DNA from: Plantactinospora soyae
GTDB taxonomy: Bacteria; Actinomycetota; Actinomycetes; Mycobacteriales; Micromonosporaceae
DNA: 64,000 bases
Assembly: GCF_014874095.1 (NCBI RefSeq)
Contig: NZ_JADBEB010000001.1
Coordinates: 4,526,001-4,590,000, forward strand
Direction of reading: 5' to 3'
Shown here: piece after piece, positions 1 to 7,005 of the stretch
Position numbering within the stretch: position 1 is the stretch's first letter
Layout: every line of letters starts with the position of its first letter
Made by a program: the position numbers and the translations under genes
The notes under the pieces: model-generated
Database searches by the model: none
What the model saw: only the letters and a program-made list of their open reading frames with translations
What the model was told of the DNA's origin: nothing

Positions 1-50
1 GGCGCTCAGCCGGCGTCGTAAGGTGACATTCCGCCCGGACGTATCGATGA

Positions 51-64
51 TGTTCGCGCTAACA
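51..64. promoter_or_regulatory. LacI-type operator O1 upstream of GH43 genes
   Basis: The sequence TGTTCGCGCTAACA is a near-perfect dyad: the TGTT/AACA arms and the GCGC centre are symmetric, with one mismatched pair. It has the CG-centred form typical of LacI-family operators. A second, related dyad lies 77 bp downstream, and both are flanked by ATCGATG. No regulator gene for it is seen in the window. The regulator family is inferred from the shape of the site only. Confidence 0.6.
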
Positions 65-127
65 CTCATCGATGTCAAGGAGGAATCCGCTTTCCTGGGA
101 TGGCCGCGAGGCCTTGACTCTCATCGA

Positions 128-141
128 TGTTAGCGGTAACA
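128..141. promoter_or_regulatory. LacI-type operator O2 upstream of GH43 genes
   Basis: TGTTAGCGGTAACA has perfect 5-bp arms (TGTTA/TAACA) around GCGG and matches the site at 51-64 in 12 of 14 positions. It ends 64 bp before the first GH43 start codon. The two sites could be bridged by a dimer of dimers to repress the arabinosidase genes. The likely effector is an arabinose-type sugar, inferred only from the enzymes it precedes. Confidence 0.6.
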
Positions 142-205
142 CTATCCCCCGTAACACCGAGGTAACAGAGGTACGTCCCACGGCGTCGACGAGAGGGATC
201 CGGTC

Positions 206-1609
206 ATGGTGTCGATACGGCGCAGAGCACTGCCGGCGGCGCTGGGCGCCCTGCTGCTGGCCGGGAGTTGCGCGGCCGTGCTGTCCGTACCGTCGACCGC
301 CTCGGCGGCGGAGCCCTACGCCGGCTACGTGATGGGCTACTTCACCGAGTCGCCGGGCCGGGTGGCGAACAACTACGGACTGCACCTGGCGGTCAGCTCC
401 GACGGGCTGAACTGGACGCCGCTGAACCAGAACAACCCGGTGGTGACCCCCACCGCCGGCACCCGGGGCCTGCGTGACCCGTACATCGTGCGCCGGCAGG
501 ACGGCACGTTCACGGTCATCGCCACCGATCTCAACGGCACCGACTTCACCCAGCAGAACCAGTACATCCACGCCTGGGACTCGCCCGACCTGCGCAGCTT
601 CACCGGGTACCGACGACTGCGGATGCACACGATGGCGACCCACACCTGGGCGCCGGAAGCGTTCTGGGACGCCGGCCGTGGCCAGTACGGGATCATCTAC
701 TCGGCCTACAACGGCACCCGGGACGTCTTCTACGTCAACTACACCAGCGACTTCCAGACGGTCGGTTCGGCACAGCTCTTCTTCGACCCCGGATTCAACG
801 TGCTGGACGCCACCATGCACATCAACAACGGCACCAACTACCTGTACTACAAGCACATGGGCGACGGACGGTTGTACGGCGCCCGGTCGACCAGCCTGAA
901 CCCGCGCAGCTTCGACCGGGGGACGTACACCGCCGGGGTGGTCAACGGCGGCATCGAGGCGCCGATCGTGGTCAAGGCCAACGACCGGAACGAGTGGTTC
1001 CTCTGGGGCGACTCCTTCTCCCCGAACAACGGCGAGCTGTACGCCTGGCGCAGCGGCAACGTCAATGCCGACAGCTGGTCACCGCTGAACAAGGCCCAGT
1101 ACACCCAGCCGCTGAACGCCAAGCACCCGACCATCATCCCGATCACCGCCACCGAGCGGACGAACCTGCTCTCCCGGTGGGGTGCGCCGAACTGGAACCG
1201 GATCAGGTCCTACAACTTCCCCGACCAGTTGATCCGGCACAGCGGCAACGTCGGGCGGATCGACCCGTACCCGTTCGACCCGTTCGCCGACGCGCAGTGG
1301 CGGCTGGTTCCCGGCCTCGCCGACTCGGCCGGGGTGTCGTTCCAGTCGGTCAACTTCCCGAGCCAGTACCTGCGGCACTCCGGCTACGCGATGGTGCTGG
1401 CGGCGAACGACGGTTCGGCCGCGTTCGCCGGGGACGCCACGTTCCACCGTACGGCCGGACTGGCCGACTCGGCGTGGACCTCGTTCCGGTCGCACAACTT
1501 CCCCGACCGCTACCTCCGGCACTCGAACTACGTACTGCGGATCGATCCCCTGTCGAGCGGTTCGGCCGCCAGCGACCGGCAGGACGCCACCTTCCAGGTC
1601 GGCTACTGA
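206..1609 (+). CDS. secreted GH43-type glycosidase with C-terminal AbfB (CBM42) domain
   Basis: The predicted role is extracellular release of arabinose or related residues from plant polysaccharide. The 467-residue protein has a Sec signal peptide (about residues 1-35, ending ASAAE). A five-bladed beta-propeller of GH43 type follows (about 40-325), with Asp91 (GLRDPYI), the WAPE motif at 148-151, Asp201 (LDATM) and Glu251 (GGIEAPI) as candidate catalytic residues. The tail (about 335-467) is an AbfB arabinose-binding beta-trefoil, with repeated NFP..YLRHS units. ATG 206 is preceded by GAGAGGG. The next GH43 gene starts 34 bp downstream, so the pair is probably one operon under the two LacI-type operators. 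The exact substrate (arabinan, arabinoxylan, or galactan as in some family members) cannot be fixed from sequence. Confidence 0.85.
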   Translation: MVSIRRRALPAALGALLLAGSCAAVLSVPSTASAAEPYAGYVMGYFTESPGRVANNYGLHLAVSSDGLNWTPLNQNNPVVTPTAGTRGLRDPYIVRRQDGTFTVIATDLNGTDFTQQNQYIHAWDSPDLRSFTGYRRLRMHTMATHTWAPEAFWDAGRGQYGIIYSAYNGTRDVFYVNYTSDFQTVGSAQLFFDPGFNVLDATMHINNGTNYLYYKHMGDGRLYGARSTSLNPRSFDRGTYTAGVVNGGIEAPIVVKANDRNEWFLWGDSFSPNNGELYAWRSGNVNADSWSPLNKAQYTQPLNAKHPTIIPITATERTNLLSRWGAPNWNRIRSYNFPDQLIRHSGNVGRIDPYPFDPFADAQWRLVPGLADSAGVSFQSVNFPSQYLRHSGYAMVLAANDGSAAFAGDATFHRTAGLADSAWTSFRSHNFPDRYLRHSNYVLRIDPLSSGSAASDRQDATFQVGY

Positions 1610-1643
1610 TGCCGATCGCCGGCCCGCCAGTCGTGGAGGAGAG

Positions 1644-3146
1644 ATGACCATGCGCCGTCCCGACCCGCTTCCCGCCCCCGCCGGACCGCGCGGGCCGGGC
1701 GACCGTACCCGACGGGTGACCAGGCCGGTGGTCGCGGCCGCGACGGCGGTGTTCGCCGTGCTGGCCGGCCTGCTGCCGGCCCTGCCGACCCAGGCCGCGC
1801 CGGCGGTGAACTACACCAACCCGCTGGTCAACCAGCGGGCCGACCCGCACATCTTCAAACACACCGACGGCTACTACTACCTGACCGCCACCGTGCCGCA
1901 GTACGACCGGATCGTGCTCCGCCGCGCCACCACGCTGCAGGGGCTCTCCACCGCCGCCGAGACGACGATCTGGCGCCGGCACACCAGCGGCGAGATGGGC
2001 GCGCACATCTGGGCCCCGGAGATCCACTTCATCGACAACCGCTGGTACGTCTACTTCGCCGCAGGCCGCGCCGACGACGTCTGGCGGATCCGGATGTACG
2101 CCCTGGAGAACTCCAGCGCCAACCCGCTCACCGGATCGTGGACCGAACGCGGTCGGATCAGCACCCCGTGGGACACCTTCGCCCTGGACGCCTCGACCTT
2201 CGTCGCGAACGGGGTGCGCTACCTGACCTGGGCACAGCAGGAGCCGGGCGTCTCCACCAACTCGAACCTCTATCTCGCCCGGATGGGCAGCAACCCGTGG
2301 ACCATCACCGGCACGGTGACCCGGCTGACCGTGCCGACGTACGACTGGGAGACCCGGGGCTACCGGGTGGCCGAGGGGCCGTCGGTGATCCAGCGGAACG
2401 GGCGGATCTTCCTGACGTACTCGGCGAGCGCGACGGACGCGAACTACTGCCTGGGGCTGCTCTCCGCCGCCGCGACGGCGAACCTGCTCAACCCCGCCTC
2501 CTGGACGAAGAGCGCGACCCCGGTGTTCGTCAGCAACGCCGCGACCGGCCAGTACGGCCCCGGACACAACTCGTTCACCGTCTCCGAGGACGGCCAGAGT
2601 GACATCCTGGTCTACCACGACCGTAACTACCGGGACATCAGTGGCGATCCGTTGAACGATCCGAACCGGCGGACCCGGATCCAGAAGCTGTACTGGAACG
2701 CGGACGGCACCCCGAACTTCGGTGTCCCGGTGCCGGACGGCGCGACCCCGGTACGGCTGCGTTCGCACGATCTCACCAGCAGCTACCTGCGGCACTACGA
2801 CTACCGGGGGCGGCTGGAGGCCAACGTGGCCCCGCTGGCCGACTCCCAGTTCCGGATCGTCGCCGGGCTGGCCGGCTCCGGCTCGGTCTCCCTGGAGTCG
2901 ACCAACTTCCCCGGCTACTACCTGCGACACCGCAACTTCGAGGTCTACGTGGAGCGGAACGACAACTCCGTGCAGTTCCGTGCCGACGCCAGCTTCCTGC
3001 GCCGGGCCGGACTGGCCAGCAGCGCCGGCATCTCCCTGGAATCGCAGAACTCCGCCGGCCGGTACGTCCGGCACCGCGCCGGGCTGCTCTACGTCGAGGC
3101 GGTGAGCGGCACCGACCAGGGCTCCGCCACCTTCCACCTCGAATGA
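1644..3146 (+). CDS. secreted GH43 exo-arabinofuranosidase-like protein with AbfB domain
   Basis: This 500-residue secreted enzyme resembles the actinomycete exo-1,5-alpha-L-arabinofuranosidases (GH43 subfamily 26 type) that carry CBM42. The signal peptide spans about residues 25-52 after a basic N-terminus. The propeller shows the usual triad in order: Asp67 (RADPHIF), Asp182 (LDASTF) and Glu244 (VAEGPSV). The AbfB trefoil covers about 362-500, with SSYLRHY, GYYLRHR and GRYVRHR repeats. ATG 1644 follows GGAGGAGAG. With the upstream GH43 gene it would attack arabinan side chains together, one paralogue complementing the other. A 20-bp tandem duplication at the 3' end copies the stop codon region. 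The family call is strong; the linkage specificity is inferred. Confidence 0.87.
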   Translation: MTMRRPDPLPAPAGPRGPGDRTRRVTRPVVAAATAVFAVLAGLLPALPTQAAPAVNYTNPLVNQRADPHIFKHTDGYYYLTATVPQYDRIVLRRATTLQGLSTAAETTIWRRHTSGEMGAHIWAPEIHFIDNRWYVYFAAGRADDVWRIRMYALENSSANPLTGSWTERGRISTPWDTFALDASTFVANGVRYLTWAQQEPGVSTNSNLYLARMGSNPWTITGTVTRLTVPTYDWETRGYRVAEGPSVIQRNGRIFLTYSASATDANYCLGLLSAAATANLLNPASWTKSATPVFVSNAATGQYGPGHNSFTVSEDGQSDILVYHDRNYRDISGDPLNDPNRRTRIQKLYWNADGTPNFGVPVPDGATPVRLRSHDLTSSYLRHYDYRGRLEANVAPLADSQFRIVAGLAGSGSVSLESTNFPGYYLRHRNFEVYVERNDNSVQFRADASFLRRAGLASSAGISLESQNSAGRYVRHRAGLLYVEAVSGTDQGSATFHLE

Positions 3147-3166
3147 TGCCCTTCCACCTCGAATGA
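3130..3166 (+). repeat. 20-bp tandem duplication of a gene 3' end
   Basis: CCTTCCACCTCGAATGA occurs at 3130-3146 and again at 3150-3166, so the last codons and the stop of the second GH43 gene are duplicated in tandem. The second copy is non-coding. It looks like a slippage or unequal-crossover scar. Confidence 0.85.
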
Positions 3167-3303
3167 GGCTGCCGTTGTGATCGACGTTGCCACTTTGATC
3201 GATGTCCTGCCCCGCCGCCGGGGTCAGACGCGTTGAGTAAGGAAGCCGACACGGGGTGTGTTGGAGTCGGCCGGTAGCCAGCCAGGTCGGTAAGGATGGA
3301 GAC

Positions 3304-4698
3304 ATGTCTGCCTCTGCCTCCGTACCCCGTCACGCCGTCGTCATCGGTGGCAGCCTCGCCGGTCTCTGCATCGCGCGTACCCTGCTCGACCACGTGGAGC
3401 GGGTGACCGTGGTCGAACGGGACCGGTTTCCGGACGGCCCGCGGGTGCGGGCCGGCGTTCCCCAGGCACACCACCTGCATCTCCTGCTCACCTCGGGGCA
3501 GCGCGCCCTCGACCGGCTCTTTCCCGGGCTGATGGCGGAACTGCGCCTGTCCGGCGCGGTGTCGGTGTCGGCGCCGACGGACGTCCTGTACCTGAGCGCC
3601 ACCAGTTGGCGGGAGCGGTTTCCCGCGACCCACGGTCTGATCGGTGCCAGTCGGGAGCTGATCGACTGGACCATCCGGCGGCGGTTGCTGGCCGACGAGC
3701 GAGTTCGGTTCCTGACCGCGCACGAGGCGGTCGGACTGCTGCCGGGGGAGGACGGGCGTTCGGTCGCGGGAGTGGTGCTGCGCCCGCGCGGTGGTACCGA
3801 CGGGGTCGAGCGGCTCGACGCCGACCTGGTGGTCGACGCCAGCGGGCACGGTTCCCGTACCCCGGACTGGCTGGCGGCGCTGGGCTACGGCCGCCCGGAG
3901 GAGAGCCGGATCGACGCCGGACTGGGTTACGCCAGCCGGCGGTACGTCCTGCCCGGCGGGGTGGCCGACAGCTGGAAGCACATCCTGTTGATGCCGAACC
4001 CGCCGCAGACCTCCCGGGGCGGCGTGCTGTATCCGATCGAGAACGACCGTTGGATGGTCACCCTCGGTGGGCTGGGTGACGAGGCGCCGGCGACCGACGA
4101 GGTCGGATTCCTGGCGTTCGCCCGCGAGTTGCGCAGTCCGGTGCTCTACGAGGCGATCCGGGATGCCGTGCCGGATTCGCCGATCCACGGCTTCCGGTGG
4201 ACCGCCAACAGCCGGCGGCACTACGAGACCATGGCCCGCTGGCCGGACGGCTTCCTCGTGGTCGGGGACGCCGCCTGTGCCTTCAACCCGGTCTACGGCC
4301 AGGGGATGAGCGTCGCCGCGCAGACCGCCGCGCTGCTCGCCGAGCACCTCCGTACCCATCCGGGCAGATTCGGTCGGGCCGCGCAGGCCGTGGTCGCCGA
4401 GACCGGCGCGGCGGCCTGGACGATCGCCACCGGCGCGGACCTGCGGTATGCGACCAACGGGGTCCGGCTGGCCCGGCGAACCCGGTTCTCGCACTGGTAC
4501 CTGGCCCGGACCGCCGACGTGGCGAACCGGGACCCCTACGTGAACCGGACGTTGACCGACGTGCTGTACCTGGTCCGGCCTCCGGCGGCACTGATGCGTC
4601 CGAGGATGGCGCTGCGGGTGCTGCGGGGGCCGACCCGGCCGCCGCTGACGACGCCGCCGGTCCTGGTGCCGGAACCCCCGCCCGCCGCTGCGCGCTGA
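3304..4698 (+). CDS. FAD-dependent oxidoreductase / monooxygenase-like
   Basis: A 464-residue flavoprotein with a Rossmann dinucleotide fold at the extreme N-terminus (GGSLAG at 15-20) and the second FAD-binding GD motif around 321-322 in a LVVGDAACAFNPVYGQGMS context. This arrangement is typical of aromatic hydroxylases and geranylgeranyl-reductase-like enzymes. There is no signal peptide, so it is cytoplasmic. ATG 3304 is preferred over an upstream GTG at 3256 because AAGGATGGAG lies at ribosome-binding distance. The TetR gene downstream is convergent, so the two do not share a promoter. The C-terminus is Pro/Ala-rich. The substrate is unknown; secondary metabolism or lipid reduction are both plausible. 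Confidence 0.8.
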   Translation: MSASASVPRHAVVIGGSLAGLCIARTLLDHVERVTVVERDRFPDGPRVRAGVPQAHHLHLLLTSGQRALDRLFPGLMAELRLSGAVSVSAPTDVLYLSATSWRERFPATHGLIGASRELIDWTIRRRLLADERVRFLTAHEAVGLLPGEDGRSVAGVVLRPRGGTDGVERLDADLVVDASGHGSRTPDWLAALGYGRPEESRIDAGLGYASRRYVLPGGVADSWKHILLMPNPPQTSRGGVLYPIENDRWMVTLGGLGDEAPATDEVGFLAFARELRSPVLYEAIRDAVPDSPIHGFRWTANSRRHYETMARWPDGFLVVGDAACAFNPVYGQGMSVAAQTAALLAEHLRTHPGRFGRAAQAVVAETGAAAWTIATGADLRYATNGVRLARRTRFSHWYLARTADVANRDPYVNRTLTDVLYLVRPPAALMRPRMALRVLRGPTRPPLTTPPVLVPEPPPAAAR

Positions 4699-4765
4699 CG
4701 CCACCGGCCGGCGGTCGCGCAAGGCTCCGCCGTTCCGTCCCGCCGCCACAGGCCGCTGCCCGGAC

Positions 4766-4838
4766 ACCGTTCCGCCGTTCCGCAAGTCGGCCGTTCCGCC
4801 GTTCCGCGTTCGGCCGTTCCGCAAGTCCGCCGTTCCGG
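4766..4838. repeat. GCCGTTCCG tandem-repeat cluster between convergent genes
   Basis: CCGTTCCG is repeated many times, with two identical 15-bp blocks GCCGTTCCGCAAGTC at 4774-4788 and 4813-4827. The cluster lies in the roughly 190-bp gap between the convergent FAD and TetR genes. No gene is seen here and no function is apparent. Confidence 0.7.
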
Positions 4839-4886
4839 GGACGGACCGGTTCTTCGAGGACGATCGCCGGTCGACGCCGACGGCGT

Positions 4887-5477
4887 TCAGGTATCGGTCC
4901 TGGCCCGGACGGTGAGCACCCCGGCGAGGTCGATGTCGTCGGAGCGGCCGCCGAACCCCGATTCCGAGATCAGCCGCGCCCCGAGGACGGTACTCCAGAA
5001 GGTCCGGGCCTCGACGTCGGCGGGACGGTCGATGACCCAGTCCCGGCGGTCGAGGATAGCGGTGAGGTACTGCTTCGCCTTGCGGAACAGCAGGGCGAGG
5101 TTCTGCTCCGCCACCGGGCGCAGCTCGGGCCGGCGTCGCGTGATCGACATCGCCTGTACGGCGATCGGCACCGCCGGCAGGGCCAGCGCGGTACGCGCCA
5201 ACGCGGACCGGAACGACTCCGGCGTGTGGCGGCGCCGACCGACCGGCTCCAGTCGTTCGGCCTCGCGGAGCAGCAGCGCGAACGCCGCGTGTACGAACAA
5301 CGCGTCCTTGGACCCGAAGTAGTAGGTGATCTGGTGCGGATGTGCTCCGGCGGCGGTGGCGATCTCGGCCACGCTGACGGCGTCGAAGCCGCGTTCGGCG
5401 AAGAGCACCGTGGCCTGTTCGAGGATCTGCGACCGGGTACGCCGACCACGGGCTCTCGGCGGTTGGCTGGTGGACAT
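4887..5477 (-). CDS. TetR-family transcriptional regulator
   Basis: A 196-residue one-component repressor. The N-terminal helix-turn-helix (about residues 12-60) follows the TetR pattern, from RSQILEQATVLFAERGFDAV through IATAAGAHPHQITYYFGSKDAL. The C-terminal two thirds is an all-helical ligand domain without recognisable specificity. A perfect 9+3+9 palindrome lies only 4 bp upstream of the start codon, which strongly suggests autorepression. GAGG directly abuts the ATG, so translation may be leaderless or start atypically. The beta-ketoacyl-ACP synthase gene is divergent, with its start 143 bp beyond the operator, and is the best candidate co-regulated gene. The FAD gene is convergent. Confidence 0.9.
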   Translation of the reverse strand: MSTSQPPRARGRRTRSQILEQATVLFAERGFDAVSVAEIATAAGAHPHQITYYFGSKDALFVHAAFALLLREAERLEPVGRRRHTPESFRSALARTALALPAVPIAVQAMSITRRRPELRPVAEQNLALLFRKAKQYLTAILDRRDWVIDRPADVEARTFWSTVLGARLISESGFGGRSDDIDLAGVLTVRARTDT

Positions 5478-5481
5478 CCTC

Positions 5482-5502
5482 TAGTTGTATGCGATACAAC
5501 TA
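5482..5502. promoter_or_regulatory. perfect TetR-type operator
   Basis: The arms TAGTTGTAT and ATACAACTA are perfect inverted repeats separated by GCG. The site lies between the TetR start codon (5477) and the divergent synthase gene. The length and 3-bp spacer fit a TetR dimer. It is one of the few AT-rich stretches in the area and probably overlaps the regulator's own -10 region. Confidence 0.85.
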
Positions 5503-5541
5503 ACTGAGGACAAGCCGGCACACCGACGAGAAGGGGACAGC

Positions 5542-5648
5542 GTGAGCGAGCGCAGCGGGGAGAGGTCATGAGCGAGCGCTGCGAGCGAATCAGCTGGCTC
5601 AGTTTCCAGGCTCATGGCGTCGACGAGCGTAGCGAGGAGAGGGCATGA
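5542..5648 (+). repeat. SERSER-type start element with two coupled mini-ORFs
   Basis: Two near-identical elements each carry TGAGCGAGCGC.GCG, and there are two related GCG.GGAGAGG.CATGAGC segments at 5554-5572 and 5632-5650. In frame they form GTG 5542 to TGA 5571 (9 residues, MSERSGERS) and ATG 5568 to TGA 5648 (26 residues, beginning MSERCERISW). Each overlaps the next start by ATGA, the last one being the synthase ATG at 5645. The repeat itself supplies a purine-rich ribosome-binding site. Whether the peptides matter is unknown; coupling of translation into the synthase is the simplest reading. Confidence 0.6.
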
Positions 5649-6880
5649 GCGGCCGTGACGTGGTCGTCACCGGACTCGGCGCCACCACACCGCTCGGTGG
5701 CGATGTCGACTCCCTCTGGCAGGGCATGCTCGCCGGGCGCTCCGGCGTACGCCGGATCGACGACCTGATGGCCTCCTTCGCGCACGCCGACGACCTGCCG
5801 ACGAAGATCGCCGCGCCGATGGCCGTCTCGCCCGACGGGGTGCTGCCGCGCGTCCAGGCTCGCCGGATGGACCGCTGTCAGCAGGCCGCCCTGGTCGCCG
5901 CCCGGCAGGCCTGGGCCGACGCCGGCAGCCCGGAGGTCGATCCGGTGCGCCTCGCCGTGGTGGTCGGCACCGGGATCGGTGGCGTCAACACCCTGCTCGG
6001 CCAGGACGACCTGCTGGAGGAGAAGGGCCCGCGGCGGATCTCCCCGCTCACCGTTCCGATGCTGATGCCGAACGGGCCGGCCGCCTGGGTCAGCCTGGAG
6101 TACGGCGCCCGTGCCGGCGTCTACACCCCGGTCTCCGCCTGTGCCTCCGGAGCCGAGGCGTTGGCGCTGGCCGCCCGGCTGATCCGGTCCGGTGAGGCCG
6201 ACGTCGTCATCGCCGGTGGTGCGGAGGCCGCGATCGCGCCGCTGACCATCGCCGGATTCGCCCAGGCTCGCACGCTGTCGAAGCGCAACGACGACCCCGA
6301 ACGGGCGTCGCGACCGTTCGACGTCGACCGGGACGGCTTCGTCCTCGGCGAGGGAGCCGGGATCATGATCCTGGAGCGGGCGGACTTCGCGGCCGGACGG
6401 GGTGCCCGGATCCTCGGGCGGCTGGCCGGCTACGGCATCACCTCGGACGCCCACCACATCACCGGGCCGGACCCGACCGGCGCCGGCCAGATCCGGGCGA
6501 TCCGCACCGCCGTCTCGGTCGCGGGCCTCGAACCCCGCGACGTCGGACACGTCAACTGCCACGCGACGTCCACAGTGATCGGCGACGTCGGTGAGGCGGT
6601 CGCCATCCAGCAGGCCCTCGGTGACGACGTCGTACTCACCGCGCCGAAGTCGAGCATCGGTCACCTGGTCGGCGCCTCCGGCGCCGTGGAGAGCATCCTC
6701 ACGCTGCTGTCGGTCACCGGCGGTGTCATCCCACCCACCATCAACCTCGACCGGAAGGCCGCCGACGTCCGACTGGACGTCGTCACCGGCGGGCCCCGCG
6801 AGCGGCACCTCGACGCGGCGATCTGCAACTCGTTCGGATTCGGTGGGCAGAACGTCTCCCTGCTCTTCACCACCAACTGA
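5645..6880 (+). CDS. beta-ketoacyl-ACP synthase (FabF/KAS II-like)
   Basis: A 411-residue condensing enzyme that would extend acyl-ACP chains with malonyl-ACP. The Cys-His-His triad is complete: Cys166 (VSACASGA), His306 (NCHATSTVIGD) and His340 (KSSIGHLVGA). The NCHATST segment departs slightly from the usual NAHGTST. Other thiolase-fold landmarks are GTGIGG near 108-113 and the glycine-rich NSFGFGGQN near the C-terminus. The length is normal for a single-domain FabF. The start overlaps the stop of an upstream mini-ORF (ATGA). No acyl carrier protein, ketoreductase or chain-length factor is adjacent, so it may serve fatty acid synthesis or supply an unlinked pathway. A TetR operator lies about 143 bp upstream. 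Confidence 0.9.
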   Translation: MSGRDVVVTGLGATTPLGGDVDSLWQGMLAGRSGVRRIDDLMASFAHADDLPTKIAAPMAVSPDGVLPRVQARRMDRCQQAALVAARQAWADAGSPEVDPVRLAVVVGTGIGGVNTLLGQDDLLEEKGPRRISPLTVPMLMPNGPAAWVSLEYGARAGVYTPVSACASGAEALALAARLIRSGEADVVIAGGAEAAIAPLTIAGFAQARTLSKRNDDPERASRPFDVDRDGFVLGEGAGIMILERADFAAGRGARILGRLAGYGITSDAHHITGPDPTGAGQIRAIRTAVSVAGLEPRDVGHVNCHATSTVIGDVGEAVAIQQALGDDVVLTAPKSSIGHLVGASGAVESILTLLSVTGGVIPPTINLDRKAADVRLDVVTGGPRERHLDAAICNSFGFGGQNVSLLFTTN

Positions 6881-6921
6881 ACGGGCGCCGGCCAACGGGC
6901 GCCGGCCAACGGGCGCCGGCA
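6880..6921 (+). repeat. three 14-bp tandem repeats after the synthase
   Basis: AACGGGCGCCGGCC is repeated three times, the last copy ending in A. Each unit contains the palindrome GGCGCC, so the array could fold and act as a transcription terminator. No other function is visible. Confidence 0.65.
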
Positions 6922-6940
6922 GCGCCGGGCCGCGGGGATA

Positions 6941-6969
6941 TTGACCTTGGCTAGTGCGGTTGGTTGAAT
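6941..6969 (+). promoter_or_regulatory. possible sigma-70 promoter for the PL8 lyase
   Basis: TTGACC (6941-6946) and TTGAAT (6964-6969) are separated by 17 bp, close to a vegetative -35/-10 arrangement in otherwise GC-rich DNA. An AAGCGCT-centred partial dyad follows just downstream (near 6973-6983) and could bind a LacI-type repressor. Both readings are tentative. Confidence 0.3.
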
Positions 6970-7005
6970 GCGGCAAGCGCTCTCCATCGATCTTGGAGTC
7001 CCGTC

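Noticed and set aside
5645-6880. Type II polyketide biosynthetic cluster
   Set aside because: Only one ketosynthase is present. There is no chain-length factor, acyl carrier protein, cyclase or ketoreductase adjacent, so a cluster cannot be claimed.
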